Assembly: GCA_030295235.1 (NCBI GenBank)
Contig: AP026149.1
Coordinates: 744,001 to 808,000 of the forward strand
Reading direction: 5' to 3'
Origin: Fistulifera solaris
Lineage: Eukaryota; Bacillariophyta; Bacillariophyceae; Naviculales; Stauroneidaceae
Length of the DNA: 64,000 nucleotides
Positions within the stretch are counted from its first letter, which is position 1. The number at the start of each line of letters is the position of its first letter. Below, piece after piece: positions 46,464-56,041 of this stretch. A program made the translations under genes and the position numbers. The notes under the pieces are model-generated. The model saw only the letters and a program-made list of their open reading frames with translations, was not told the origin of the DNA and did no database searches.

Positions 46464-48524
46464 TTAACGAGCAAAGATGAGGCTCATGCTGGCCCGTCGC
46501 CCACGTTTATGAGACCCACTGATAAGACTTCGTGCTTCGGACTGAGCATCTGAGATTGTGTTTAGAGCTTGTCCTGTCCCCTTTGCTGCATCGCTAGAGT
46601 CTCTCTTATTGTTCTCATTTGCTTTATCAATAAAAGCTTGGTCACGAACAAAAATCTTTCTACATTCAGCCTGGAAGTCGTCCTCCCGAAGCTCGTTCCC
46701 CTTCTTCGATTGGCTTTTCTTCTTAGTCGTCGCGGTTATGCTTTTAACTCTCTTCGATGGACTAACATTTCTGACGGGACTCGAATGGGCCGACGAACTA
46801 TTTTTGCCCAAATACTTCGAAGTTTTTGCCAGCAGTTTGTCCACTTTTTTCATTTTCTTGGCCTGGACATCACTATTGTCGTCTGAATCACTTTCGGAAC
46901 AGTAAGAAAAGACCGGATTTTTTGTAGCAGCCCCGCCTTGGTTCACTGAAGATGGCTCTGAAGCATTCGGCATGGGTTTGCTGGATATATCACAGTCTAC
47001 GGTTGCATCTACCGCACACTCCTGGTGCCAAGAGCTTTCGCGCAAAACATTTTCTAGGGAGCGATCGGAATCATTGCAATGAGAAAGTAGCCGTTGAGAC
47101 AGAAGAAGAGCATTGCTGCTATCTCCATCCGAATACTGAAAATCTGAACATGAAAGGACTTCCAATAGTGTGATTGTTTCACCAGAATCAAAGAAATTTC
47201 TCAAGGAATCCGGTTCAATCTTCTGGACATCCAATAGCGTCAGATCTTCCCCTTCCATAGTACTTTCCATCATAGCAGCAAGTTCTGCCTTTGCTCTCGC
47301 AATTTGGCGTTGTAGTCGCTCGATAACCAATTTCTTTTCGTATTGCGCCAAAAGCTTTCTCCTATTTTCCTCCCATACTTCTTTTTCAAAATCGATTCGA
47401 TGAGCGTCTTTGATTTGATCCTGCATGATTTTCAGCGAACCCACTTCAGTTCCTTTCATTTCGTGATGCAAGTTAAAAATATTGTCGATCGCTCTCATTT
47501 TCTCTGCAACCGTTTCTCCACGTGTGACTCCATTTCCGACCGAGCTACGCCTTTTTGCCTTTGCGGTATGTGTCACGTAATGTTGCATGATGGATTCTTC
47601 TTCCCGTGTCAGCTTGTTGAGCTCCTCAAGTTTTTGTTTTAACACCGGGCGTGGCTGTGGGCTAGAAAGTAGATCACTAAAGGGAATTGAACCCGGACCG
47701 CATGTTTGGTCGGTGCGTTTCTTAGCTTGATCTTCCGCTTTTTGTTCAGAGGAGTTCAAATTGACAAAAGGCAACTGATAGAGTCGGTTGTCCTGCTCAG
47801 ATCTACTGGAATCTGTTTTTTCAAAAATATCAAAAGCCGGTTTGATAGATGCCGGTAGCGCTTTTCGACGTGGAGAATTAAGCGGCCTATCGGAGTGCGA
47901 GCCGGCTGTTTGATCTTCTGAGCCGTCCACTGTCACTTTTTCCCATACTTTTCCTCGTTTGACGAATCGAGCCGTTTTTGTCGGTGATAAACTTGTTGCC
48001 CTAGGAGGCCTATGTTCAAAATGACCTTTGTTTGTCCCGTATTCCGACGACGAACTTATATTCACAGGCATTCCCGTTGAGTTACGACGATTACGAACAC
48101 ATCGCTGAGGCTCATCCCTTTGATTGACATCACCGTATTCGAAAACAGCAAGTCTGTCTACTATAGAACCCTTGCCATGTCGCGAAGGCTCACAAGCATT
48201 CGTAGGCTGTGAAGAATCATCGCGGAGTGTCGTGTCATGGCTTTCAAACAGAATAATCTTTTCTGACACGGAGCCTCTACGATGCCTTGATGATCTGTAT
48301 GTCGAAAGTGAATCATCTCTGCGTGTTTTTTCGGTGGAGTCGTATAAACTGCTCCGATCCGCTCCAATACTTCTTCGCCTTGATCGAATCTGAGAGTCGA
48401 TTGTGTTCGTAATAAAGTCCTCCGTATTATAACAAAAAGTCGATTCCGACGTCGAATGATCATCCACATTATCGTTTTCGGTGACTGAATGCAACGACAT
48501 AGGAAGCGACGACATAGACGACAT
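46464..48524 (-). CDS. Disordered coiled-coil protein, family member A
   Basis: 686 residues, uninterrupted, start 48524. Ser/Arg-rich disordered protein with basic sites such as RSRRRSIG and RHRRGS. Short FE motifs recur: SVSEKIILFE, SIVDRLAVFE and LPASIKPAFDIFE. A central helical segment has GNGVTRGETVAEKMRAIDN and IFNLHHEMKGTEVGSL, then ~80 residues of coiled coil (DFEKEVWEENRRKLLAQYEKK). Nearer the C-terminus is a KVDKLLAKTSKYLGK motif. The same FE motifs, coiled coil and KTSKYL motif occur in the gene at 49359-52087, and FE motifs occur in the one at 56042-58573. These three are a linked gene family. No named domain is recognised; many RxxS sites suggest kinase control. It lacks the LRPGM repeats of the other two. 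Confidence 0.75.
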   Translation of the reverse strand: MSSMSSLPMSLHSVTENDNVDDHSTSESTFCYNTEDFITNTIDSQIRSRRRSIGADRSSLYDSTEKTRRDDSLSTYRSSRHRRGSVSEKIILFESHDTTLRDDSSQPTNACEPSRHGKGSIVDRLAVFEYGDVNQRDEPQRCVRNRRNSTGMPVNISSSSEYGTNKGHFEHRPPRATSLSPTKTARFVKRGKVWEKVTVDGSEDQTAGSHSDRPLNSPRRKALPASIKPAFDIFEKTDSSRSEQDNRLYQLPFVNLNSSEQKAEDQAKKRTDQTCGPGSIPFSDLLSSPQPRPVLKQKLEELNKLTREEESIMQHYVTHTAKAKRRSSVGNGVTRGETVAEKMRAIDNIFNLHHEMKGTEVGSLKIMQDQIKDAHRIDFEKEVWEENRRKLLAQYEKKLVIERLQRQIARAKAELAAMMESTMEGEDLTLLDVQKIEPDSLRNFFDSGETITLLEVLSCSDFQYSDGDSSNALLLSQRLLSHCNDSDRSLENVLRESSWHQECAVDATVDCDISSKPMPNASEPSSVNQGGAATKNPVFSYCSESDSDDNSDVQAKKMKKVDKLLAKTSKYLGKNSSSAHSSPVRNVSPSKRVKSITATTKKKSQSKKGNELREDDFQAECRKIFVRDQAFIDKANENNKRDSSDAAKGTGQALNTISDAQSEARSLISGSHKRGRRASMSLIFAR

Positions 48525-49358
48525 GGCTAATATGCACGTCTCAACGAGGATTCACACTCGATGCCGATCCGCAGAAGCAGTGACGATAATTTGTATTTAG
48601 AAAAGCACGATCAATCAGCGGCAACAGACAAGAGGTTGTCCTGTTGTTGGTTGTCGTTTAATAGATGATAATGAACGGACCTTTTCAGGAACAAGAGGCA
48701 TGCGTTCCCGGTACCGGTACGTGGTACTGTAATTATACTATTTCTAGAATTTACTACAGTAATTGAGCTGGAAAAGCCCCCCGCAAAATCAACTACAGCC
48801 TACTTTCTTGTTGACTGTGACTTCGTGCAGGAAAACGCTCGTCCAAACTTTTTATCACTGAATGAGGCAAGACAAGACAAAAAAAAACAACCGACATATT
48901 TTAGAGTCTATCGACCCCTCAAGAAAATATCAAGAATGGCTTTGAAGTGGTGTAAAATCACTTGAAAATGACGCGGTTAACAATGAACGGTCAACGGGCT
49001 GTAATTGGACCGACAAGTCATCGTCATCGTCATCGTCATCGTCGTTCTTTCCTTTTTTTCTGCGATCCTTCATTGCAAAGCCCAATGAACACAACCAGGA
49101 CTTTCATTAATGCTCTGAATCGTAGCAATGCTCTTGAACTTATTACTTTACTAAAGTATCGAGGAGAAGGCAAATGATAACGATTGACTTCTCGAGAACT
49201 ATCTCCTTTGGTATTGTCGGTCCGATCGCGGCGAAATCGTTCTTGTGCAAATTGATATCCTTTTACTTGTGCGAACGACAAACAAGCTATCAGGTACAGT
49301 AAACGGTCGGCCATTATTCTAATACAAAACAATTAACGTTACGCGTCAATTTGACGTT
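48525..49358. other. Intergenic, 0.83 kb
   Basis: It lies between two minus-strand paralogues. It holds GGTACCGGTAC near 48711 and a CATCGT triplet run at 49020-49043. I see no gene. Confidence 0.5.
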
Positions 49359-52087
49359 TCAGCTGCTGTTAACTTGATCACTTTCACGATTACTAAATAT
49401 CACTGATTTTCTTCTTTTCTCGCCTCGTATCCTTCGTTCTATCTCGCCGCTTATTAGTGTCATCATCTCTTGAACTTTTCTTATGCTTGACGTGCTTTTT
49501 TCTTTTCGTCTTTTTTTGTGCTGCTTTCGCTGTTTCTTATCATCTCGATCACCGCTTCTTGAAATGGGGACGCGACGCACAGGCACGGCTTGTTTCCCAT
49601 GCTCGGACAAGTACTTTGACGTTTTATTGATAAGAGCATTAATCTTTTTGTTGGCAGCATCGCTATCCGAGCTATAGTCAGAACTGGACCCAGACACCAC
49701 GCTGCTATTGTCTGAACAAGCTGAGTCGTTATAAGAGGGAGAGAAGCAAAAGCTGAAGATCCATACAAGCTGGATTTGTTGAGCTCGGATGCAGAAGCAT
49801 AAAAACCTGCAGTAGAGGCATTTGTTAGATCCATGGATGTATTGGCACTTTGATCATCGACCTTCAAATAAGCCGAATCATTTATGTCGGGCCTATGGGA
49901 AGATGTTTTGCTTTTGACTTCGTCGTCCATATGAGGTTTATCACCAAACGAGTCGCCTCTTGTCATACCAGGACGCAGACCCGAAACACGATGCGAGCGA
50001 CTCTTTCGTTGCTGATTCTCGTCTTGGTCATAATCTTCTGCAGCACGTTGCACAGCGGAATCGTTCAGTCTATTTCCATAAGAATCGCCTCTCGTCATTC
50101 CTGGTCGCAGGCCCGAAACACGATGCGAGCGACTTTTACGTTGCTGGTCGTCAGCTTCATCGTCGACATCGCCAGCGCGCTCTTGATAGGAATCGTCCAA
50201 TCCATTTCCATAGGAATCGCCTCTCGTCATTCCTGGTCGCAGGCCCGAAACACGATGCGAGCGACTTTTACGTTGCTGGTCGTCAGCTTCATCGTCGACA
50301 TCGCCAGCGCGCTCTTGATAGGAATCGTCCAATCCATTTCCATAGGAATCGCCTCTCGTCATTCCTGGTCGCAGGCCCGAAACACGATGCAAGCGACTTT
50401 TACGTTGCTGGTCGTCAGCTTCATCGTCGACATCGCCAGCGCGCTCTTGATAGGAATCGTCCAATCCATTTCCATAGGAATCGCCTCTCGTCATTCCTGG
50501 TCGCAATCCGGAAACATGGTGTGATCGATGATTTCGAGATTTATCCGCGCTATACTCATCGTCTGCACCATGTTGTTCATAAGAGTCCTCTAACCCGTTG
50601 CCATATGAGTCACCCCTCGTTATCCCAGGGCGAAGACCAGAGACCCATTTTGCCCTGTTTCCACGCTTAACAAGCGTTTGTATTGATAAGGGACTAAGGT
50701 CATCATGATCGTTTCCCAAGACCGCGGGCAGAGAGCCGCATGACGCATTGTAATCAAGGTGATCAGCTACGCCCAAACTTTGACGCTGATATTCATGCCG
50801 AAGTTGCATGATTGTAGCATTATCCCGTTTTTGTATCCTTGAGGTAAGTCGGTAACAACATGCATGGATCTTGCAATAGTTTGCCTTCGACTCATCTTTC
50901 GTGACAAAACTTCCGCTTGCTGCACAGATTTCTTCACTACCTTCTTGTTTATGAGGTCGGATGTTTCCATCATTTGCCTAGCAAGCTCTTCTTCTTTTCT
51001 TAGCTTTCTCTGAACTTTTTCCATGCGTACGTTCGTTTCATATCGATCGAGCAGCTCTTTTTTCTTGGCTGCGCGGACTTCCTTTTCAAAGTCTTCACGA
51101 TGCGCACACTTGATTTGCTGTTGCATCTCAGCAAGGCTCCCAATCTCCGTTCCTTTAATTGCATGATGTAAATGAAACATTGCATCAATACGTTGCATCT
51201 TTTCCTCCACAGTTCTGCCACTAATGGTGCCGTTACCAGCAGAGCCTCGACGTTTTGCTTTTGTTCCCAGCGTTCCGATCTGATTTTGAAGATCCTTCTT
51301 CTTTTCGCTAGCTGACTTAGCTTTTCAAACTTTTGCAGTGTTGTTCTTAAATTTCCAACAGGTTTTCGGTAAGTACCACGATGGTCATAATGGCCAGAAT
51401 CACTGTCGTCGTCATCGTCAACATCAATAATTGACCCGTCGTCGTCCTCGACACTATTTACTGGTCCTCGCATCAAGTCGCGCACGCTAGCTCTTTGAAC
51501 ATCGTCTTTTTGATACATTCTTCGACCTTCAAAGACATTAAGAACCGGCTGAAGAGCCTCGGGAAGGGCTTTTCGTCTCGGTGAACTTAGCACGGGTTGC
51601 TGTTGGTCGGCCTTTGAGCTTTTCTCGTAGAGCGAGGCCTTTTCCCAAATTTTAGTTCGTTTCGCTCTCTCAATGGCTTTGACAGGCGATACGAGAAACT
51701 CCTTTGATGCAGATGACTTGCTGGGGCTTGATAGGTCAGCGGGTACTGAGCTAGCCTGAATTTCGTGCCCTGACTCCTGAATTCTTCGACTGACGGCGTT
51801 TCCCTTTGCAACAATACGCCTTGGCGAACCAAAGTCGCTCTCGGATTCATCCCTACACGAAAGGTCTTCATACATAGTGATCTTTTGGGAGATTGCTGTT
51901 GGAATTTGTCGTCCTGCTTTGAAATATGCGACAGACGGTTCCGAGCCACTCGAGGAGTCGTCAGAATCTAAGACAACGCATATTTCGTCTTCTTTTGCGT
52001 TCTCCTGCAAAGAGCGTGCGCGTTATTCGCTTGAAAAGGATGCCTAGATGGAGGAGTTGTCATTTTGTGGTATGCTTCAGCATTCAT
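49359..52087 (-). CDS. Disordered coiled-coil protein with LRPGMTRGDS repeats, family member B
   Basis: The start is ATG 52087 (MNAEAYHKMTTPPSRHPF); ~910 residues. FE motifs are AISQKITMYE and ALQPVLNVFE. The helical core is GNGTISGRTVEEKMQRIDA, MFHLHHAIKGTEIGSL and DFEKEVRAAKKKELLDRYE. Six repeats of ~43 residues follow, with core VSGLRPGMTRGDSYGNGL and acidic linkers. The tail has KINALINKTSKYLSEHGK. Core and tail align with the gene at 46464-48524. The reading frame loses one base at about 52009, 51302, 50837 and 49737, mostly in short homopolymers. Counting each as one base gives an exact frame, and family sequence lies on both sides, so sequence error is likely. The function is unknown. 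Confidence 0.75.
50085..50510. repeat. Near-identical 129-130-base coding repeats
   Basis: Three to four consecutive copies of the block starting at GAATCGCCTCTCGTCATTCC are almost identical at the DNA level. They encode LRPGMTRGDSYGNGL plus an acidic linker. Flanking copies are more diverged, so the middle has been homogenised recently. Confidence 0.85.
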
Positions 52088-53607
52088 GGAGCCGCCGTCG
52101 CTTTTGAACTCAACAAGATGATGATCGAGATGCGCTTCCACACATAGTCAAAGCCGTCAAAAATGAGAAATAATATTCTCAAAGCGACTACCTGGTACGA
52201 CCGACGACGCAGAGAAGAAAGGAACGAGAGAAGAGAGAAGAGAGAAACGAGAGAAAAAGGCCCAACGTGAATATTATGTCTCTGAAAACTGAAAACATAC
52301 GTAGTAAGTAGTAAGTGATTGGACACTGGACAAGCCATTGGTCACTGGGTTCTCTGAATATGAATCGTAATGTACTACTGTTCTTCAACTAGTTCGTTGT
52401 AGGAAAATAGAAAGCAGGATTGCGGATTGCGGATTGCGGGTCATTGCGTTCCACATCGTGAATCATGATGACTCATGACTCACGACTCATGTTTTCTCTC
52501 TCATCACCTCATCGCTCATCGAGCAGGACCACCTTGCCTCGAATGAAAAATGAAAGTGGTTTCTAGGTTTTCTGGTAGTTTCTGAAGTCAAAGGATGAGT
52601 GCATCATAGATCCTGCTCCTCTAAACATAATTCAAATGAAGTACAACAGTTGCTCCTCTCACCAAGTTTGCAGCACAAATAATACAAAGTATGGAGGTAA
52701 GGTTAGGCATTTAAGGCAATAAATAAAATTGACAAAAGGGGCCTGACGTGAATGATGCAAGTGAAAAACCAAGCCCCACATTTTCTGGGTACGTGAAAAT
52801 AACACACGCCCACATTTTCTGGGTACGTGAGTACAAAGTACGGAGTACGTGAAAATACTACACCCCCACATTTTCTGGGTACGTGAAAATACTACACCCC
52901 CACATTTTCTGGGTAAGTAAGTACAAAGTACGGAGTACGTGAAAATACCACACACCCACATTTTCTGGACACGTGAAACTACTACACACCCACATTTTCT
53001 GGATACGTGAAAATATCACAAATCACAACCCACATTTTCTGGACATGGGAAAATACCACACACCCACATTTTCTGGAGACGTGAAAATATCACAAATCAC
53101 AACCCACATTTTCCGGACACGTGAAAATACCACACACCCACATTTTCTGGCGACGTGAAAATAACACACTCCCACATTTTTTGGATATGCGAAAATACCA
53201 CACACCCACATTATCTGGAGACGTGAATATACCACACACCCACATTTTCTGGAAACGTGAAAATACCACACACCCACATTTTCTGGCCAAGTGAAAAAAT
53301 ACCACACGCCCACATTTTTTGGATATGCAAAGATACCACACACCCACATTTTCTGGAAACGTGAAAATAACACACAACCAGATTTTATGCGGACGGATGC
53401 ATATTGTGCTGCGCATTGGCTTCAACCGATTTTTCTGAGCGCAACAAATGCGTCATGCGTTTAATATCGCACATCCTCGTCTCTTTTACGAACATAACAT
53501 TCGAATACTCCGGTTCGTCGAAATCACAGGCGAAGTACTCGAGCGAGGGGAAACAGATACCTGGTAATTCTTGATATTCTTTCGAAAAAAGTCGAGGCGG
53601 ACGAAGA
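52088..53607. other. Intergenic, 1.5 kb, mostly minisatellite
   Basis: TACCTGGTA lies at 52189-52197 and 53558-53566, the latter ~40 bases before the next start codon. The minisatellite fills ~52770-53380. A short CGGATTG triple repeat lies at 52415-52440. Confidence 0.6.
52770..53380. repeat. Minisatellite, ~34-36-base unit, about 16 copies
   Basis: The core CCACATTTTCTGG is followed by an ACGTGAAAATA-like part and CCACACAC. Copies differ by substitutions, some longer spacers and TTTTTTGG or TTTTCCGG variants. The minus strand stays open in more than one frame because of the unit's composition, giving MWVCGIF/ENVGVWYF shadow peptides; I do not call these genes. Confidence 0.9.
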
Positions 53608-54582
53608 ATGCAGCTAATCATACTGCCAGGATTGTTGAAAACCACATCACGAGGGAGTCGTAGCAACGGGAAGTTTATGCGCCCAGGCAACAACTGTCAT
53701 GTATCTTGCAAGGACCGGCCGAGACGTCAATCTGCTACTTATCATTCACCGTCTTTATCGCCTAATCCTTCTCGACCTGTTCTACCTCATTCATCACCAT
53801 CGTACGATTCCTTATCAGTGTCATCCAAATTCTGGATTATAGCACCACGTGCTATCCTGGCTGCCGGTTGGGTGTATGTTGTTCGAGAGTATTGTTTCGA
53901 TTTCACACAATGTGAAGGTCCGAGTATGTACCCCACTCTCAAGCCCTTTGGAGAAATCATTTTACTGGAAAAGTTCTGGTGTCGTCGTGCCATGGCGGGT
54001 GGTAGTACCGGAAAAAGTCGCATTCGATATGCTCAGCAACAGCAAGGAGAGGAGGAGCAAGCCGTTTGGTGGGAACCCAAAGTTTCGGTCACGGAATTAA
54101 ATCGCTATCAACCACTTTCGTTATGGGGTAAACTCCAACACTTCTTTTCACCACTCAGTGTGGGTGATTTAGTCGCAACGTGGCATCCGAATCGACCAGG
54201 AATGATTTGTAAGCGTATTTTGGGATTGCCTGGCGATCAGATTTTGTTGTCTCGGGAACAAGCGGAACGATTCCATCTACCTCCGCACCAACGACTGTTG
54301 GTGATTCCTGACGATTATTTGTGGTTAGAAGGTGATAATCCATTAAATTCGTCGGATTCGCGTGATTATGGTCCTGTACCCACGGAGCTGGTCATCGGAC
54401 GTGTTCTATTGCGGCTGTGGCTCATTCGGAAACGAGCGTGGTTTCGTCGTGGCGAGCCTCCCGTCCTTCCTCATACTTATGGAGCCGAGTCGACAGTTTT
54501 GCCAACCGGTTATCAAGGACAAATGATTGTTCGGAGCATTCCGCCACAACCGACAACTAGGAATAAACAACAAAAGACATGA
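53608..54582 (+). CDS. Signal peptidase S26, mitochondrial inner-membrane-protease type
   Basis: 324 residues, single frame. A Ser/Lys protease that removes sorting peptides on the outer face of the inner membrane in mitochondria, or signal peptides in plastids. The N-terminus is basic and Ser-rich, like a presequence. A hydrophobic anchor (WIIAPRAILAAGWVYVV) precedes the catalytic box EGPSMYPTL, Ser at residue 106. The general-base Lys is in MICKRILGLPGD, residue 202. Box E is YLWLEGDNPLNSSDSRDYGPV. A ~55-residue insert between Ser and Lys (RRAMAGGSTGKSRIR onward) is longer than in yeast IMP1/IMP2. Which of IMP1, IMP2 or a plastid enzyme it is cannot be decided here. Convergent with the pyrophosphatase fragment. 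Confidence 0.85.
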   Translation: MQLIILPGLLKTTSRGSRSNGKFMRPGNNCHVSCKDRPRRQSATYHSPSLSPNPSRPVLPHSSPSYDSLSVSSKFWIIAPRAILAAGWVYVVREYCFDFTQCEGPSMYPTLKPFGEIILLEKFWCRRAMAGGSTGKSRIRYAQQQQGEEEQAVWWEPKVSVTELNRYQPLSLWGKLQHFFSPLSVGDLVATWHPNRPGMICKRILGLPGDQILLSREQAERFHLPPHQRLLVIPDDYLWLEGDNPLNSSDSRDYGPVPTELVIGRVLLRLWLIRKRAWFRRGEPPVLPHTYGAESTVLPTGYQGQMIVRSIPPQPTTRNKQQKT

Positions 54583-54693
54583 AATTTAGGACACAGTAGA
54601 CAGAAGCAGCACTTTACTTTTCTTTTAGCTAGACATCTTTAAGCTAACGGCCGGCATATCATATATTATTATTTGGTTCAGAGACATAATGAT

Positions 54694-55493
54694 TTAGCCC
54701 ATCTTGAGAAGACCCTTTCCAGCGTTAACGGCGAAGAAAGTATCCGCAAAGACAAGAGCCAAGACGGCCTGCAACTTCATGACAATGTTCAAGGCTGGTC
54801 CGGACGTGTCTTGGAACGGATCACCCACAGTGTCACCGACAACCGCCGCCTTGTGAATGTCCGATCCCTTGCCCTGAAGTTCACTGTCCGGAGAAGCTTT
54901 TTCAATATATTTCTTAGCATTGTCCCAAGCACCACCCGAGTTGGACATATGTGGCCAACTGAATGGAAGCGATCAAAGAACCAACCAAGAGACCCGAGAC
55001 AGCCGAAACTCCAAAGAAGATACCGGTCAAAAGAGGAGTGAAAATAACCATGGCCGCAGGGGGAACCATTTCACGAAGAGAAGCCTGAGTACTGATGGCA
55101 ATGCAAGCATCGTAGTCCGGTCGTTCCGTAGGGTTGGCATCCAAAAGATGAGGCTTTTCGTCAAACTGACTCTGGACTTCCAAGACCATAGCCATGGCGG
55201 CTTCACCAACACTCTTCATGGTGAGAGCAGCAAAGGCGAACGGGATCATACCACCCACAATCAAGACCACCCACAATCAAGAAGGCAAACGTAACAGGCT
55301 CCAACATATTGACACCATCGGCAAAGACTTCGTCTCCGGAAGCATGGCGAATGCGTGTAACGAAGGCACCAAAGAGAGCGAGAGAGACAAGAGCCGCGGA
55401 ACCGATGGCGAAACCCTTTCCGATAGCAGCAGTCGTATTACCAGCAGCATCCAAAGCATCGGTCTTTTCGCGTTCGGAAGGATATTGCGTCAT
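54694..55493 (-). pseudogene. 5'-truncated H+-pumping pyrophosphatase (C-terminal third)
   Basis: The protein sequence is clearly membrane H+-pyrophosphatase: [79 protein letters not shown] and [13 protein letters not shown]. This is only the last ~265 of the usual ~700 or more residues. Nothing upstream to 56041 encodes the rest, so the copy starts abruptly at [11 protein letters not shown] 16-base duplication near 55256-55281 (CCACCCACAATCAAGA, repeated) and a frame change near 54950 add damage. It may be a partial duplicate of a full gene elsewhere, or an assembly artefact. Confidence 0.7.
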
Positions 55494-56041
55494 GAGGAGT
55501 CATGACTCTTGACTGAAGTGCAGTGTGCAGTGGTGTCCTCCTACAGCGTGGGTGTACAAGGATAGAAGGAGGTAAACGCTGGTTGCAATATTCTCGATGC
55601 TCATCAACGCAAAAGCTATTGCCTGTCGTAACATCATAAGCTTGAGAAAGTTTCAGAATGGACAGAGGATTGGGTGCGATCCGGCTCGAAATATATTACG
55701 GAGTACTCCGTATATCCATTCGTATATGCAAATGAACGTCAAATTTGCATTCTGTCTTGAGGAAATTAGGAATAAATCATATTATACCTGGTAGTAAAAA
55801 AAAATCGTCTTCGTAATTCGTGACTGAAAGCACTCGTGGCGGAAAGTCGCGTACACTTTAGTGCAGTATCAGTATCAGTATCAGTTTAATGTTGTAGGGT
55901 ACACCAATCATTCGCGGTCATCTTTCTCGTCGGCAATCAAAACAACAGAAACAAAAAGTCATCTTCGCAACGCGATATCCTGACAATATGAAATAATAAT
56001 GATTCGATCATCCCTGAGAAATATATAATATCGTGTTACAG
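55494..56041. other. Intergenic, 0.55 kb
   Basis: It holds an AGTATC hexamer run (55863-55886) and TACCTGGTA at 55785-55793. The missing 5' two thirds of the pyrophosphatase is not here. Confidence 0.5.

Noticed and set aside
49850-50670. Long plus-strand repeat frames (224 and 236 codons)
   Set aside because: They are antisense to the LRPGMTRGDS repeats; openness comes from the repeat unit being a multiple of three.
52770-53380. CRISPR-like spacing
   Set aside because: A nuclear eukaryotic minisatellite with no unique spacers.
52659-53425. Minus-strand frames over the minisatellite
   Set aside because: Overlapping frames in different phases, no start context and no non-repeat part; composition effect.
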